From the NCBI GenBank assembly GCA_949710005.1, contig OX453287.1, positions 20,210,017 through 20,274,016 of the forward strand: a DNA stretch of 64,000 nt. Direction: 5' to 3'. Positions within the stretch are counted from its first letter, which is position 1; each line of letters opens with the position of its first letter. Of the stretch, positions 41,225 through 53,036 are shown piece by piece. Below the pieces are notes generated by a model that was not told where the DNA came from, did no database searches, and worked only from the letters and a program-made list of their open reading frames with translations. Origin of the DNA: Ricordea florida. Taxonomy: Eukaryota > Cnidaria > Anthozoa > Corallimorpharia > Ricordeidae. The translations under genes and the position numbers were made by a program.

Positions 41225-41815
41225 TGTTTGGCTCTGCACCTCGGGATATCCAACATTATTCACCTCCTAGGAGGTAGATAATGCCGGCTTCTTGGAAATC
41301 CTTGTGGAAGTAAGTTCTGGACCTTTTTGTTGAAGAAAGTGGCGTCAAAGCAAAACAAGAAATGGCCGCCGTCAATTTTCGCTTTACAGCTGCTTCCGAG
41401 AGGTGTCATGACGGGAGTTAAGCAAGAAATGACAACGATCAAGACGTCGACCAGGACGGGACCAAACAATAGGGCTAGTGAACGACACAATGAAATTGCA
41501 TGTGCAAAATAAAGTCCGGCAAGTTTCTTCGTCGTACGAAGTGAGCTTCAAAACATCAACATAAATGCTGCAGCTGAATTGTTTATGGTAATGCCGGGAA
41601 AACATTTCTTGTTTCCGAGGAACGAAACAGTTCAGCTGCAGAATGCATAATGAAGTAGGGACCTGTGCGGAAATCATTCCGGTAAAAGGAGCAAAACCAC
41701 TCTGCAACGAGCCTGCCGCCGGCCGCGCAATAGGCAAGCGATTAAATTCGCTTACGCTCCCCATTGAGGTTGCTTCATTGGTATATTATGAAACAAATAC
41801 TCTCTCCACCTCTGA
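41225..41815. repeat. Dispersed repeat with CACCTCGGGATAT ... CCTAGGAGG motif
   Basis: CTCTGCACCTCGGGATATCC and ATTCACCTCCTAGGAGGTAGATAAT (about 41233-41282) recur at 62415-62467, and a degenerate version at 63905-63990. The following 400 bases also share a minus-strand frame with the 62.6-kb copy (TLFCTCNFIV and WSRPG/WSCSG). A moderately old interspersed family of unknown class. A poly-C run lies just upstream at 41168-41190. Confidence 0.55.
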
Positions 41816-42282
41816 CACGTGATTATAGTTCACCACTTAATTTTCTCCGATTCTTATTGGTTTAAATTGATCACGTGACGCGATAGTGTTCGTCCGCAAA
41901 GAGAGAGTCCATGGCGCCCTCCCGAGGAAAATACCCGGATGGATAGTACTCGTCCGTGAAAATAGGTATGGGGCTCATCCTTGGTGTAAAAACCTGTTGA
42001 GTGACGTAGAACAAAAGAAAGGAGACAAAACTATAGCGACTAGGAAAATAGTAGTACACCGAGGTAAACCCAAGTATGGCTACTCGATCGCTTCGCCGAG
42101 GTCAGCAAAGAAGATGAAACTACCCTTGTCAATGAGGGAGTACCCCAAAAAACCAGGGACGCCACTTCGTATGCGGTTAAAGTTTTTTAAGGTAAGTTAA
42201 TAGGATATATTTGATTTGCATTTAGTGAGTTTTGACTGTTTTTCAACTGGCGAGCGGAAAAAAAATTTAGTGGTGAAAGACA

Positions 42283-42463
42283 AAAGAGTGTTTATTTCTC
42301 GGACCTATCGGTCTGATAGTTACCCCTTGGATTTTCTTTTTCTTAAAACTAGGATATTTACCTTCGAAGCTTCGCTTCAGGCAAATATTTGTTTCAAGAA
42401 CATCAAACTTCCGCGGGGCAACTATCAGTCGATAGTTCCTCGACAGAAACACTCTACTGTTTA
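42283..42463. repeat. Small inverted-terminal MITE
   Basis: AGAGTGTTTATTTCTCGGACC ... CTGATAGTTACCCC at the left pairs with GGGGCAACTATCAGTCGATAG ... AGAAACACTCT at the right. About 180 bases, non-coding, between K2 exons. Confidence 0.6.
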
Positions 42464-42714
42464 ACTATTACTGTTTAACATTCTGGGAAATTCTTTACCA
42501 AGTGGGTCTTGGTCGAAGGGAAAAATATTGCTCGCGTCAATTCTTGCTTTGCAGCTGTTCCCCAGAGATGTAAATGAGTTTCGTTCATTGACATATACTA
42601 TACGATTATTTATGACATACGATTATTCTCTTCAATCTCGGTGAATAGTGGAAGAATATTTAAATCTATTTCAGAGAATATTTGTTTAACAGGCAAAGAT
42701 AAACAGGGGCTTAC

Positions 42715-42892
42715 TAATAATTTCAAACCGGCTTCTTTCTCATCCATATCTTTAATGAAATGGAAAGGGCAAGCTGTTTCAATCTTGTACAATTCTGGAC
42801 AGTTCGCGAAAATTTCCCAACCGAAAATGGCAAACGACCAAACATCACTGGCTTGACTGTAGCTCCCATTCTGAATCACTTCTGGAGGACTC
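42715..42892 (-). CDS. K2 kinase-like C-lobe exon
   Basis: 178 nt, acceptor cttacag|GAGTCC, donor TTATTA|gtaagc. It encodes SPPEVIQNGSYSQASDVWSF, then AIFGWEIFANCPELYKIETA and CPFHFIKDMDEKEAG. SPPE replaces APE; the DVWSF Asp is retained. Its first base completes a Trp codon whose first two bases (TG) end the exon at 50848, giving QW-SPPE, the expected W-x-APE. This in-phase join spans an intron of about 8 kb. Confidence 0.85.
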
Positions 42893-43789
42893 CTGTAAGA
42901 AAACAGACCCACAGAATATCAGCAAATTAAATCTCCTTTCCATCTTCCTTGGTCCCCTCCCTTCATTATAAATCATTTCCTTTACTTGAAATATTCTTTC
43001 TTACTTAGTCACGTAAACCCTTTAATAAGCTGTATAGTCGTTTGCTTCTTGTATTATTTCGTTTTATAACATAGCGCGCGCTGTCTTCCTACCTAATTCC
43101 TATTGAGCAATCATGGTAAAAATCTTTATGTACGCACGGCCGTGCGTATATAAGATGACTTGTACAAATAGTCTTCTTCCACACGTATAACTATTCGTCA
43201 AAATAACAGTGTGGTGGTCGCTCACGACAAAACTGCGGATTTCTTAGAGTCCTTCAGTTCAACAACTGCACTGTCCACGGCGATGTGAACATCGTTCTCT
43301 CTACTTCGGCCGTTTGACTTTTACCAAGCCAGTTGTTTACTAGAACTTTGACTTTGTTTGTAAACATTTCCATTGAGGATTTTGACTTTTTTTGCCTAGA
43401 TTTTCAATCATTATCAGAAGCGAACATTACTTTGACAATTATACAAATCTGCGGATATGAAGCATTCTCGATCAACTGATTGTGGCGTGTTTTTAACCAA
43501 CCAATATGATCATTAGTTATTCTTCACCTTACACCTTGCAACTTTGTTGTCAATCACAAATGTTTTGGCACCTTAAGTGTTGTCGCTCTGTTATAAAAGA
43601 TTGGGTTGAAGCTTTTAGCTGTGCGCAATCGAGTTATGGATGCACTTGGGAAGTTTGGAGAGCACTCAAGAAGCTCTTGCACTTCCCTCGTGCTCTCCAA
43701 ACTTCCCGCGTGCATCCAGAACTCGATATACACACGCTAAGCACGAAACAATTCTTAATTATAATACAGAGAAGACCTTGCGCGAGCTC

Positions 43790-44585
43790 TGATTGGTCAA
43801 AAACTCATGTTTTATCGGAGTAGAAAACATAGAAAAAGCATTTGTTATTATTTTTCGCAACATTACCTCTAACCGACAATTCTGCTAGAAATGGCGAAAA
43901 ATATTTTCTTTGAAGAAATTTATGATGGAGTTCTCTGTGAAGCGGCAGAAAGTTTTGAAGCTGACAATAATAAAACAAATAAAGAAGAAGAAGCGAAAAC
44001 AGTCGAGAAGTTGGTATTAAATGGCGTCAGTTTGTCGATCTGTGTGCTTTGTTGTTTCTACTCGCACCGTCTAAAATCTATATCATAAAGCAAATGAAGA
44101 AGCCTAAGCCGTGTATTACACTGTGATAAAAAACTCCGGGCACTTGAGAGTACTCGAGAAATGTAGGAACACTAGCCTGCGGCTCGTGTTTTATATCAGT
44201 GTAATACACGGCTTAGCTAGACTTCTTTATTTGTTAAATAAAACATAGAAAAAGCGTGTTATATCGTTTTTCGCCACATAACCTTCAATCGACATTTTTG
44301 TTAGAGATGGCGAAAAACATTTTCTTTGACGAAATTCATGATGGAGTTCTCTGCGAAGCAGCAGAAAGTTTTGAAGCTAAGATTAATATAACAAATATAG
44401 AAGAAGAAGCGAAAACAGTCGAGAAGTTGCTATTCAATGGCGTCAGTTTGTCGTCTGTGTGCTTTGTTGTTTCTACTCGCGGCGTGTAAAATCTATATCA
44501 TAAAGTAAATGAAGAAGCCTAAGCCGTGTAATACATTGTAATAAAACACTCCGGACATTTGACAACACTCGAGAAATGTGTTTTT
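43790..44585 (+). repeat. Repeat carrying a small conserved ORF (copies B and C)
   Basis: Two tandem copies. Copy B has a 65-codon ORF (43891-44088: MAKNIFFEEIYDGVLCEAAE ... TVEKLVLNGVSLSICVLCCF); copy C (from 44307) is nearly the same protein with a changed end. Each is followed by the palindrome CCGTGTATTACACTGTGATAAAA ... TAATACACGGCTTA. An inverted copy A lies at 33.7-34.2 kb. Differences among the ORFs are largely conservative. Confidence 0.6.
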
Positions 44586-44589
44586 TTAG

Positions 44590-46347
44590 TTCTGTTTTTT
44601 TTTTTCCCTTCACTTTCTTAAAATACCAGGTCAGCATTTTTTCAGTACACAAATCTAAGTGAGGTTTTCAGTCATTTAATAAATCTCTTATTGAACAAGC
44701 TTGCTCGGGACTATATTGAGAGAATATCGGCCCTCATCAGTTTTTCGTACGAACCTCAAGTTGATATTCTCCCAGTAAGGCCCTGGTGCTTGGTCAATAA
44801 GGAATATATTTATTACATGGCTGGTTCCGCGAGAGGGAAAAATATGCCTATCTCGCCCGTTCAGTATTTCCTGCTTTGTCCCACGCAACAAAATGAAACA
44901 AACTTGCCATATAATAAATCCTATGTCAACCGATCTTGTTCTATATATCTGCCATTATGGTTTCCTACGAAAAATTAATGCGCAGGAAATGTTGCAAGAG
45001 GAGGGTTCTCTCTATTGGTGGGTAGCCAATCATAATGTAGGATTTGGTTCATATTGCCCATTCGTTACCAGAGGATATCAACCGTCTTGAAGAGTTTCTA
45101 ATGAAGGTTGGTTATCACGATGGAAACGTAATCGGAGGCGGAGTCGTGAGACCTCACGATACAGCAAACACAGCGTTCCGATTTCGCTTACCACTCTGTA
45201 GTTTATGGTAAAGCAGGTAAAGTGAAAACTTGATTGTCATGGTCGTCAGCAAAAGGGGAAGAATAAAGTAATAAATCAGTGCCAGAGAACCAGCATTGCG
45301 ACCGACTCCGACAATCTAGTTCCTCGCGAAGCGAGGCCGAAGGCCGAGCGTAGCGAGGTTACTAATCGTGTCGGTTCCGGTCAGACCACGTGGCTCGCAA
45401 GCCCGAGTAAATCGAGCCGAGAGTTTTTATATGTGTATATATATATATTTATATATATGTTTATATATATCTATATTTTAAAGGTGTCCGTTCGCAGGCC
45501 AGGTTACCTGGCAATAGTAACGCACTTGAGAACGCTAAATTTCCGCCATTATTCGGTGATGCCATTTTGAAAGTAATGGAAATTTTGTGGAAACCGATTT
45601 CACTCGTCCTGGAAGTACATCCCAGCAAGGTGATCTCCAAGATATTCAAGAAATATTAGCACGAGATCGTCGCCGAGTAAGTTCGAATACCGTGAAAATC
45701 AACACGAGGAAAGCACGACTCAAAGCAGGGATAGAGAAACGACAGCAGGGAGAATAACAACAGAAATCGCAGCCAAGACAACAACTGCTCGCTCCAGAAA
45801 AAGGCAAACGAAACAGCAGGGAAAAGGACCAGGAATTCAATCAAGTTAGTTTTGAATTTGAATGTGTTATTGATAGAAATACAGGACATGAGTGAACGAT
45901 TACATAACGAAATATATTGGTGTACTACATTTAGCAAAACGACTTAGAAGGGACACCGAGTAAGAACGACTTCAACGATTGGAGATGTCTCTGGAAAATA
46001 ATTCTATTAGTCTAAAACCGGAATCGGAAGACGACCAACAGATTACAAGAGAATGTAAATAGGTATTTTTCATAATAAAACGATAGCGTTTCCAGTTTGA
46101 AGTAATTTCCAACACAGAGAGTTGCAGTTGTTATAGCAATCATTTATAACGATGTGATCTGATATCATTGCAACAGTGAAAATATTGTAAATTTTCTTGA
46201 TCTAGCAGTTATGTTAAACATTTTCAACAGAATGTATACCCTGTGTCACTATAAAGTACTGGTTCTGCAATATTATCAGTGATCAATGTGATCATTTTAA
46301 AATAAAGCAAATGTGATTACTGAATTCTGAGTAGTATTTCTCTTTGC

Positions 46348-46378
<31 letters not shown>

Positions 46379-46845
46379 TCTCTGATTGAAAGGTTTCAAT
46401 AATATTGTGTAGAGACAAGTTTCATAGCCTTTTCACAATGGGTCAGTTTTACCTTAGAGTGCAATGACCCCCCCCCCCCTGATAATATTGCTATCTAGAA
46501 CCCCTGCCCTTTTTTCACAAATGAAATGTTAATTCAAGCCTTAATTTGCAAAGTTAGACATAACATATTAACTTTGTTACTTTCTGCCGTTTACTTTATT
46601 TTTATGTCAAATATCAATATTTCATAACAACCACAACATGCAATTAACCTTTTACATTGGAAAAACTTTATAAAGAAGAAAATAAATTTTGTAATGCCAA
46701 AATGTTTATGATCTTTCTCATATATTCATTGCAAGTGTGCTGTATGTAGTAACAAGTGTTTCAAGTTTCCTAAATGCCCTATGCTTTCAATAATGATTTT
46801 CCACACAAACTTTCTAGACAAATGACTGCACTAGATTCTAAGCCT
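44590..46845. other. Intronic stretch without recognised genes
   Basis: It includes a repeat rich in GCGAGGC/CGAAGGCCGAG (about 45320-45370), AT-dinucleotide runs (45427-45475 and 46349-46371) and a short poly-C tract (46469-46478). No exon with kinase-like coding or splice sites is visible, as expected for the large K2 intron. Confidence 0.5.
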
Positions 46846-47601
46846 TTAAGGTTACGGAACAGGTTCGCGGGTGCGTTGCGCAAAACCATCCTCACGGGCG
46901 CGTAATTTTAGGAAACTGCCTAAACCTATACATCATTTTAAAGCTTATAGAACCTAGAACGGTGATAAAATGTTTTTAACTTGCGAAATTCAATATTAAA
47001 CGAGCTGCGATCAGTCAAGTGCAAATCGACTGATACTTATAAATGCGGCAAACTCGCGTCGGATTTTGACCTTATCAAGAAAACAATGACTGCATGATAC
47101 TCAGCAGATGTTTGTCTTCAAAAGTGTGTCGGGGATTTTTTAGATCAGCTTTCAAAACAAAGTTATTATAATTTAAAGTTGGTTGTCGAGCTCTTCTTGG
47201 ATGGAGACAGCATTAGGACTTATATCTTCTAAACGAAAAAGAAATCGGCAAAAGCCCGACACACTTTTGAAGATGAGGGTTTCGTGCACCGTTGGGCGAA
47301 ATTTCATAATTCTACGATAAATTCCTGCATGCGAAGTATCAGCTCAAAGATGGCAAATTCAAAAAAAAAATTAGCCGAGAAATACGGCGTAGAAGGTTTA
47401 GTCAACATAACACGCCCCCTGGGAGTGGTTTTCCGGATTGTCACCTTCATACACCAATCAGGTCCCATCTCCTGGTGTGTGCCGAAACTCGCGGGAAAAT
47501 GGTGGTGGATATTATTTCAAGATCAAGGTTTCCTTCGCGGACAATTCAAACGCGGACACGCATGCAAGGCATATTTTCTAGTTTTCTCGCTCTTCCACGC
47601 A

Positions 47602-47756
47602 ATGGGAAAAACTAAGACTGGCCGAGCCAATACGAACAAGAGGTCGAAAAACAAGAGATCGACAAAAGCTTCGAATCAAACACAAAGTTCCGAGCAAGCA
47701 CCGAGTAATCCAAAGGACAGCATGCTCGCCGAATTGCGCGAGGCGGGTTACGTAAT
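47602..47756 (+). CDS. Basic accessory ORF of the TTAA transposon
   Basis: Within a longer frame, the Met at 47602 begins a strongly basic peptide: MGKTKTGRANTNKRSKNKRS, then TKASNQTQSSEQAPSNPKDS and MLAELREAGY. The charge pattern suits a nucleic-acid-binding tail or an exon of the transposase on the other strand's partner gene. The frame beyond about 47756 becomes hydrophobic and is probably intron. Low certainty. Confidence 0.35.
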
Positions 47757-48084
47757 ACAGATCTCTCTATTTCTTTTTTTTTTTTGCTGTGATAGCCTTT
47801 TCCTCTTTTACTGCAATAAACAGATTACAGTCTTGACGCATTATGCAAAACCACTTATGGCTTTATAGGAGTCTAAATATAGTAGTCGGCTTAGCTTTTT
47901 TACCGGGTTGCAATCCTTTTCAGCAGGCCACGTGCAAGATTTTAATGAATTGGCTTTGTATTGTAGGTACAACGGCGAATTCTTCGCTTCGTCACTCGAG
48001 CAGAGTGTTGAACGCCGCCGACAACGGGGAAAAGCACCGAGAATGATACGGTACTTTCATTATTGTTCATGGGCCCACGCGCTT

Positions 48085-48780
48085 CTAAGCTTTCGTGTGG
48101 GATGACCAAGGCGTTTTGTTGACAGGCTTATGCAGATTTAAAATACTAGCAAATTTATCTGCTGCTGAATGTCCCCTGCCTATTAGCCTGAATGCTAAAA
48201 CAAGCGCGCGGTTCGCGTCATAACAGCGGCCACTTTTGGCAGTCGAGTGAAACGATGCTGGGTTGTTAAAAAGCGGACACTCTTCGTTTTGGCATTGTAG
48301 AATCCACTCGCCAGCTATTCCAGCTCTTGACTTCTGTTTAAGTTTTATATCCGACCCGCATTTTCGGCAGCTGGTTGACTCGTCGAGGCCTGCTTGCAAA
48401 TTTCGCGTGTCAAATATTACGCAGCGTTGTTCGCTGTCAGATCGTGCATCATCAGACTCGTCCGATGAAGATGAAGTACTTGTGGAATCTGCATCTTTGG
48501 AATCCAATCCTTTGTCAACCACCTTCGGCTTACTTTCTTCGCGAATATCAGAGCTCATTATTTTTCTTCTGCTTGTTGAAGGAGTCGAAATAGCAGCGGT
48601 ATTTTCTTCCTCGCGATTGTTCAATGGCGGCGAGTACCATGAACCTTTGTCACTCTCCGCTAGCGAACCTTTCTTCTTTTCACAAAAATTTCCCTTTGCT
48701 TTTTTTTTTCGAGACCGCCCATCGGCCTTTTGAACCCAAGGGCTTTTGTTTCGCTTTCTTTTCTTTCCTCTTTCCATCAA
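48085..48780 (-). CDS. Mutator-like (PF20700-type) transposase N-terminal part
   Basis: 231 codons from an ATG at 48780. A Lys/Arg-rich nuclear-localisation-like start (RGKKRKRNKSPW), an acidic Ser-rich region, then CRKCGSDIKLKQ, EWILQCQNEECPLF and YDANRALVLAFRLIGRGHSA, then FASILNLHKPVNK. The CxxC ... CxxxxC pair followed by N-R-x-x-x-A-x-R-x-I-G-x-G matches the opening of the Mutator-like transposase domain family common in marine invertebrates. The DDE core is missing, so the element is an internally deleted derivative. Confidence 0.65.
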   Translation of the reverse strand: MMERGKKRKRNKSPWVQKADGRSRKKKAKGNFCEKKKGSLAESDKGSWYSPPLNNREEENTAAISTPSTSRRKIMSSDIREESKPKVVDKGLDSKDADSTSTSSSSDESDDARSDSEQRCVIFDTRNLQAGLDESTSCRKCGSDIKLKQKSRAGIAGEWILQCQNEECPLFNNPASFHSTAKSGRCYDANRALVLAFRLIGRGHSAADKFASILNLHKPVNKTPWSSHTKA

Positions 48781-49092
48781 AAACTACACAAGAACAAGCC
48801 AGCAGCGGACAAGCGACGGAAGCAACGCAATGTTGACATTTGTTGTCATGCTCTGTTGGAAGCCACTCTCCCGCGCTAAATTCCCAGGAGGTCCAGCGGT
48901 GTTGACAGCTCAACACCTTTAGACTGTGACGTAATGAGTCACGCAAAAAAAGAAATTTGCGATATCTCTGGGGCGAAAAGAGATTTCGAATTTATTTTTT
49001 CTGCTAAAGAAAGCCTGGACCACATAGTTTATGTATGCCAAAAATCTCAATTTTGTAAAAATTTGACCTGCGAACCTGTTCCGTAACCTTAA

Positions 49093-50847
49093 GAAGAAAT
49101 GGTATTGTTTGGAGCTGTTTTAATTACTACCACCTCTGATGGAAAGCCTATTAAGAAGATTTTTGTATTGCTTTTAGTAGTAGAGTAACAATAACTTTAC
49201 CAAGATTAAGACATGAATCCCACCCCATAAAAATATATTATGTTTAACATAAAAAATATAACAATAATAATATCAATACCAGTAATAATAATAGTAATGA
49301 TAATAATAATGATAATAATATAATGATAGTTCTTCTCGTTACTATATGTCATTGGTTACAGTTCAATACCTCTGGCTGCCATGACTTTTTCGATGAAATA
49401 CCGTCCTTATATTAAATCTTTCTTCTGCAGTTTTTATAATAGAAATTTTCATATATTCAAAATAATGTACTATTCTATGGTTGGGTATGGATATTTTGCC
49501 TGTTTCTGTAACAGCACAATTAAACTTTCATGTGGTATATACTTTTGACTGATTGATGTTGATTTCACATTATTTTTTTACAGGAGTACGTAGTGCAGCA
49601 ATCTTTTTGAACATATTAAGATTTCAATAACTCTTTCTTACATGTATTGTTTTTATGATATGACCTAAAAATAGCACAACCACATACTATACAGTGGGCA
49701 CTCACTATTACCAAACCTTTATTCAAAGCTTTTGTAGAATCCAATTGTTTTACCCCCAATTTGTTGATATGGCATCTCTTTTGAGGGAAGAGGAATTTTT
49801 CTATCTACCACTGGGGGTACCATTGCAACTGGAAAGAGTACACACATTAAAACATGCACTATTCATAATGCTCTCAATTGTGGTTACCCGGGAATGAAAT
49901 AATGACTGCAGTAGACAATAAAATATCTAATCAGAAGATTCTTCTTACAATGAATCTCATGCAATTATAACCAAAAAAACATAAACAAAAAATAATTGGA
50001 GCGTTCAGCTCATCCTCTGTGTAAGAACATATTGTGTTCAAAAGTGATGTACAACAAAGAAGACAAAGCAGTAGAGACTAAGAAAATAAAACTAAAGAAA
50101 AAAAAAACAGGTTTTTACACCGTGGTAAACACAAGCATTCATATCAACTCTTCAAGATTTCACCTGCAAAAGATTTACAATCATTTTCAATTTGTGTTAA
50201 GTGAATATTATTGTGATACTTCATCGACTCTGTATTCCCTGTCAAGATAATAAATAATTTTACTTCTATTCCCTCTGGTGCAATCTCAGTGGCAGTGAAA
50301 GAGCTAAATGAAGGTCAATTTTTAAGCACTGTGTTGAGCGGTATACTGATCTTGTAATTTGCACCAGGTGTCACTAATTGTGTACCAAACACAGCATAAG
50401 AAATAAAATAATGGGGATTACGCTAATATAAAAAACAAAATATATAATATAAAAAAAAATAAAGAATAAAATATGAAAGCATTGTGACTTCTTCAAAAAC
50501 TAGCTTCGCGAGGTTTTTGCGGGAGTCGTATTTCTAGTTTTCACTTAATCAAAAGCGACAGAGCCGGTAGTGGAATCAGAAGAAAATGAAAACGTTTTGA
50601 TTTTTCCGATTCCGATTTCAATTCCGTGGAGGTTACGACTCCGACTTTTAATTTTCACGAAGTCATAAGCGTTCTTCGACTACGCTTCCGACTGCGACTC
50701 CAAATCCATTGCTAATGAAAACCAGCCTTAATAGGCTAAGTACTGCAGCCCTTGCTTTCAAAGTACAAAGCATTCTTGATGCTGCGAACATTTGTTCAAA
50801 CTTCACATAAAGCAGTGCTCACTTAGTGACTACAGATTGAAACCCAC
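49093..50847. other. Intronic stretch without recognised genes
   Basis: AT-rich with AAT-type simple repeats (49265-49325). A segment near 49995-50125 resembles 41965-42070 at the peptide level (AHPLCKNILCS versus AHPWCKNLLS), hinting at a shared repeat. A GACTCC/GAATCG-rich block lies at 50560-50700. No exon found. Confidence 0.45.
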
Positions 50848-50954
50848 CATTGGAGCAGCTCGTCTGGCATTGCTTGCTGAATCGTCCAAGGTGCACTGGA
50901 CGCTTCATCCGGTAGAGTGAGCTGTTTAGAGCGTCCAAGTTGCCCTAACTGAAC
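50848..50954 (-). CDS. K2 kinase-like activation-loop exon
   Basis: 107 nt, acceptor ggtgcag|GTTCAG and donor CCAATG|gtgggt. It encodes VQLGQLGRSKQLTLPDEASS and APWTIQQAMPDELLQ, ending in two bases of a Trp codon. At the DFG position it reads LGQLG, so the metal-binding Asp is gone. With HCD in the preceding exon, K2 is expected to be a pseudokinase. Phases agree on both sides. Confidence 0.8.
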
Positions 50955-50956
50955 CT

Positions 50957-51345
50957 GCACCAAACGATAGCACAGTACAGTACTGTTCAGTAGCATTTCA
51001 AAGAATGGCCACACTGCATGGTTTGATTCACAGATGAAAAAGTTAGAACCACACTGTACAGTAAAACAAACAGTACCATAGTACATTATTGTTCAGAAGC
51101 TTTTCAAAGAATGGTCACACTCCATGGTTTGATCCACAGATGAAAAAGTTAGAATCACACTGTATAGTTAAACAAACAGTACGACAGTACAGTACTGTTC
51201 AGTAGCTTTACCAAGAATGGCCACACTGCATGGATTGATCGAGCAACAGATGGAGAACTACATTGTGTACTAAAACAAAATGTACCACAGTACAGCACTG
51301 TTCAGTATCTTTCCAAAGGATGGTCACACTGCATGGTTTGATCCA
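50957..51345. repeat. Tandem repeat, about 115-bp unit (array 1)
   Basis: Roughly four copies of a unit containing ACCACACTGTACAGTAAAAC, CAGTACAGTACTGTTCAGTA and AAAGAATGGTCACACTGCATGG. The same unit forms array 2 at 60.66-61.04 kb. Both arrays lie in introns of the kinase gene. Confidence 0.75.
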
Positions 51346-51513
51346 CAGAAACAAGACTGGTCCTGACTGGTATTGCTTTACAGTCAGAAATAATCAACCC
51401 CACCGTCTCGCATAAAGTGTTTTATATATATATTAAGTAATTGTCCGCACAGAAATAGTTAAGACCACACTGGAATTGGACAACAAGTGTTGAACAACAG
51501 TACACATATGTAC

Positions 51514-51696
51514 CTTTTCACTTGAAAGGACAAAAACATTTGCGGCTTGAATGTCACAGTGAATTATGTTCTTGCTGTGAAGAAACTCTACAGCGCTCGC
51601 CACCTGACAGAAGAATGTTATACAATGAGAGGGCGCTTCATCAACCACCGACCTCAAATATTCCAGTAGGTTTCCTTTCTCCCCAACCTGCGACAC
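51514..51696 (-). CDS. K2 kinase-like catalytic-loop exon
   Basis: 183 nt, acceptor actttcag|GTGTCG and donor GAAAAG|gtacat. It encodes VSQVGEKGNLLEYLRSVV (hinge, alpha-D), then ITFFCQVASAVEFLHSKN and IIHCDIQAANVFVLSSEK. The catalytic loop is HCD-IQAAN: the Asp is kept but Arg is replaced by Cys. The Gly-Asn-Leu hinge resembles the Src/Csk group. In phase with both neighbours. Confidence 0.85.
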
Positions 51697-51719
51697 CTGA
51701 AAGTTAAAAAACAGAACGC

Positions 51720-51824
51720 AATCAGGAACAAGAAGCTACTGCGGACTCCATAATTATCATCATCACCACCATTATCACCACAATTCCCACCATCATAATC
51801 ACCATCATCATTATGACCATTATC

Positions 51825-51860
<36 letters not shown>

Positions 51861-51865
51861 GCTAT
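51720..51865. repeat. Simple-sequence run (CAT/AAT)
   Basis: Alternating CATCATCACC, TTATCACC and a pure (AAT)n run at 51829-51860; the latter is the tail of the adjacent inverted SINE. It produces poly-isoleucine false ORFs. Confidence 0.8.
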
Positions 51866-52137
51866 AACAATAACGATAACGACAATGATGGTGATTAAGG
51901 AGGGTAAGACTTTACTATTAAAACTGTTAAACCTGGGGCCCTCAAATCCAGATGGACATGTAATTTGAAAGTGTTGCTTTCTATGGAGGGAGGAAAACCG
52001 AAAACCGACAGAAAACCCTTGGAACAAGGACAGAACCACCAACGAACTCAACCCACATGAGACTGCGGGATTCGAACCCGGGTCACGGAGGTGAGTGGAA
52101 ACTGCTCCCACCACTGCGCCAACCTCGCCCCGCCTTC
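51829..52137 (-). mobile_element. tRNA-derived SINE, inverted
   Basis: On the minus strand, GAGGTTGGCGCAGTGGTGGG (A box) and CCCGGGTTCGAATCCC (B box) are followed by CATGTGGGTTGAGTTCGTTGG and TTTTCGGTTTTCCTCC, matching the SINE at 38430 in order and sequence. The tail is the AAT run on the left. It lies between the K2 alpha-C and catalytic-loop exons. Confidence 0.75.
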
Positions 52138-52382
52138 CACTTCCTAGGTCATTGTTATCGCCATCATCATCATCATCATTATCATCAAATCTATCATCGC
52201 CAAGCTATGTCACCAAACTCTGGTTAAACTCATATCTTAATTATGGTTCCTCCTTTTCAGCCGACAAAAGCTGTTTCAATAACTAATAAAACAAATGGAA
52301 CTGATCAACGTTAACAATGTCCACTTGCACTCAAAAAAAAAAACCTGGATGGAATTCCATGAAACAAAATTTCTATTCTTAC

Positions 52383-52517
52383 CATTCTCATCCTCTTTGG
52401 TCCATATGCTTCGATCACTGTTATTTTGACAAAACTGTCATTTCCTTCCAGTAAGGTTCTTACATTCTCCAGATTCGAATGATTTTCTTTTGTTACAATT
52501 TCCTCCATGAGTTTAAC
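52383..52517 (-). CDS. K2 kinase-like N-lobe (alpha-C to beta-5) exon
   Basis: 135 nt, acceptor tttcaag|GTTAAA and donor AGAATG|gtaaga. It encodes VKLMEEIVTKENHSNLENVR, TLLEGNDSFVKITVIEAYG and PKRMRM. The end aligns with beta-4/beta-5 of Src-like kinases (I-V-K-L-x-A-V ... K-x-M-x-I-V). No Gly-rich loop or VAIK strand is seen between this exon and the SH3 exon, so K2 lacks the ATP-binding beta-1 to beta-3 strands unless an exon was missed. Confidence 0.65.
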
Positions 52518-52961
52518 CTTGAAAATTGGAAGGATAAACGTTCTAAAAGACGACTGCAGATAAGCCTGCTTCTCACTTTGACGCAAGCATAAGCAAATAA
52601 AAACAAAGAAAAACGTGTCCTGTGGGGCTTTAGAAGATAAAAGGATGGATTTTTTCTTGGTTTGTTCCTTTGTGTTTACTTTGCTTATGTTTGGTGTTAT
52701 GTCGGTGTCTTATGCTTATGTCGATGTCTTATGTCATTCGCTTGACTTCATTCCTTTGTGTTCTGCTAATCCTTATGCTTGCGTCGTAGTGAAAACCACG
52801 CTTTAACTTCAAGCAATAATACAAATGAAAACAATACAAACCAATAAAGAGTGAACACGTGCTCTGGGAATGGAGCATTCTCAATGTGGAAAACCCTGCC
52901 TATTCTCTGCCTTGATAACGGCAATGCGAAAATAAATTTATCGCTTACCGAAACAACATAC

Positions 52962-53036
52962 CTTCACCCCATCCTCAGACGTCGTCACGTGGTTCTTTTG
53001 AATGTGACCAAATGCTCCTGTCTTCAGATACTTACC
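52962..53036 (-). CDS. SH3 domain exon, second half
   Basis: 75 nt, acceptor tttttcag|GGTAAG and donor GTGAAG|gtatgt. It encodes GKYLKTGAFGHIQKNHVTTS and EDGVK, matching the end of an SH3 domain (W-W-x-G-x ... G-x-x-P-x-N-Y/H-V). It directly continues the exon at 54487-54580. Confidence 0.75.

Larger units (their letters stand above)
46846..49092 (-). mobile_element. TTAA-flanked DNA transposon (Kolobok-like)
   Basis: Inverted termini TTAAGGTTACGGAACAGG (46846) and its complement ending at 49092 bound a 2.25-kb element; TTAA on both sides is probably the target duplication, as in Kolobok. It carries a minus-strand Mutator-domain protein fragment and a short plus-strand accessory ORF. It sits inside the 8-kb intron between K2 exons. 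Subterminal copies of CAAAAGTGTGTCGGG and its complement occur near 47120 and 47260. Confidence 0.75.

Noticed and set aside
41384..41764. 126-residue minus-strand ORF as a gene
   Set aside because: It lies in a dispersed repeat whose second copy at 62.4-62.8 kb has a different frame structure.
42610..42714. C-terminal extension VSPCLSLPVKQIF... of the K2 C-lobe frame
   Set aside because: A strong donor (TTATTA|gtaagc) ends the exon at 42715 and the next exon at 40659 is in the required phase, so the extension is intronic.
47284..47868. 194-residue plus-strand ORF as one protein
   Set aside because: The first part overlaps transposon subterminal sequence and the last part becomes hydrophobic, as in non-coding DNA. 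Only the internal basic segment from 47602 looks coding.
51722..52114. 130-residue minus-strand ORF
   Set aside because: Composed of an inverted SINE head plus simple repeats.
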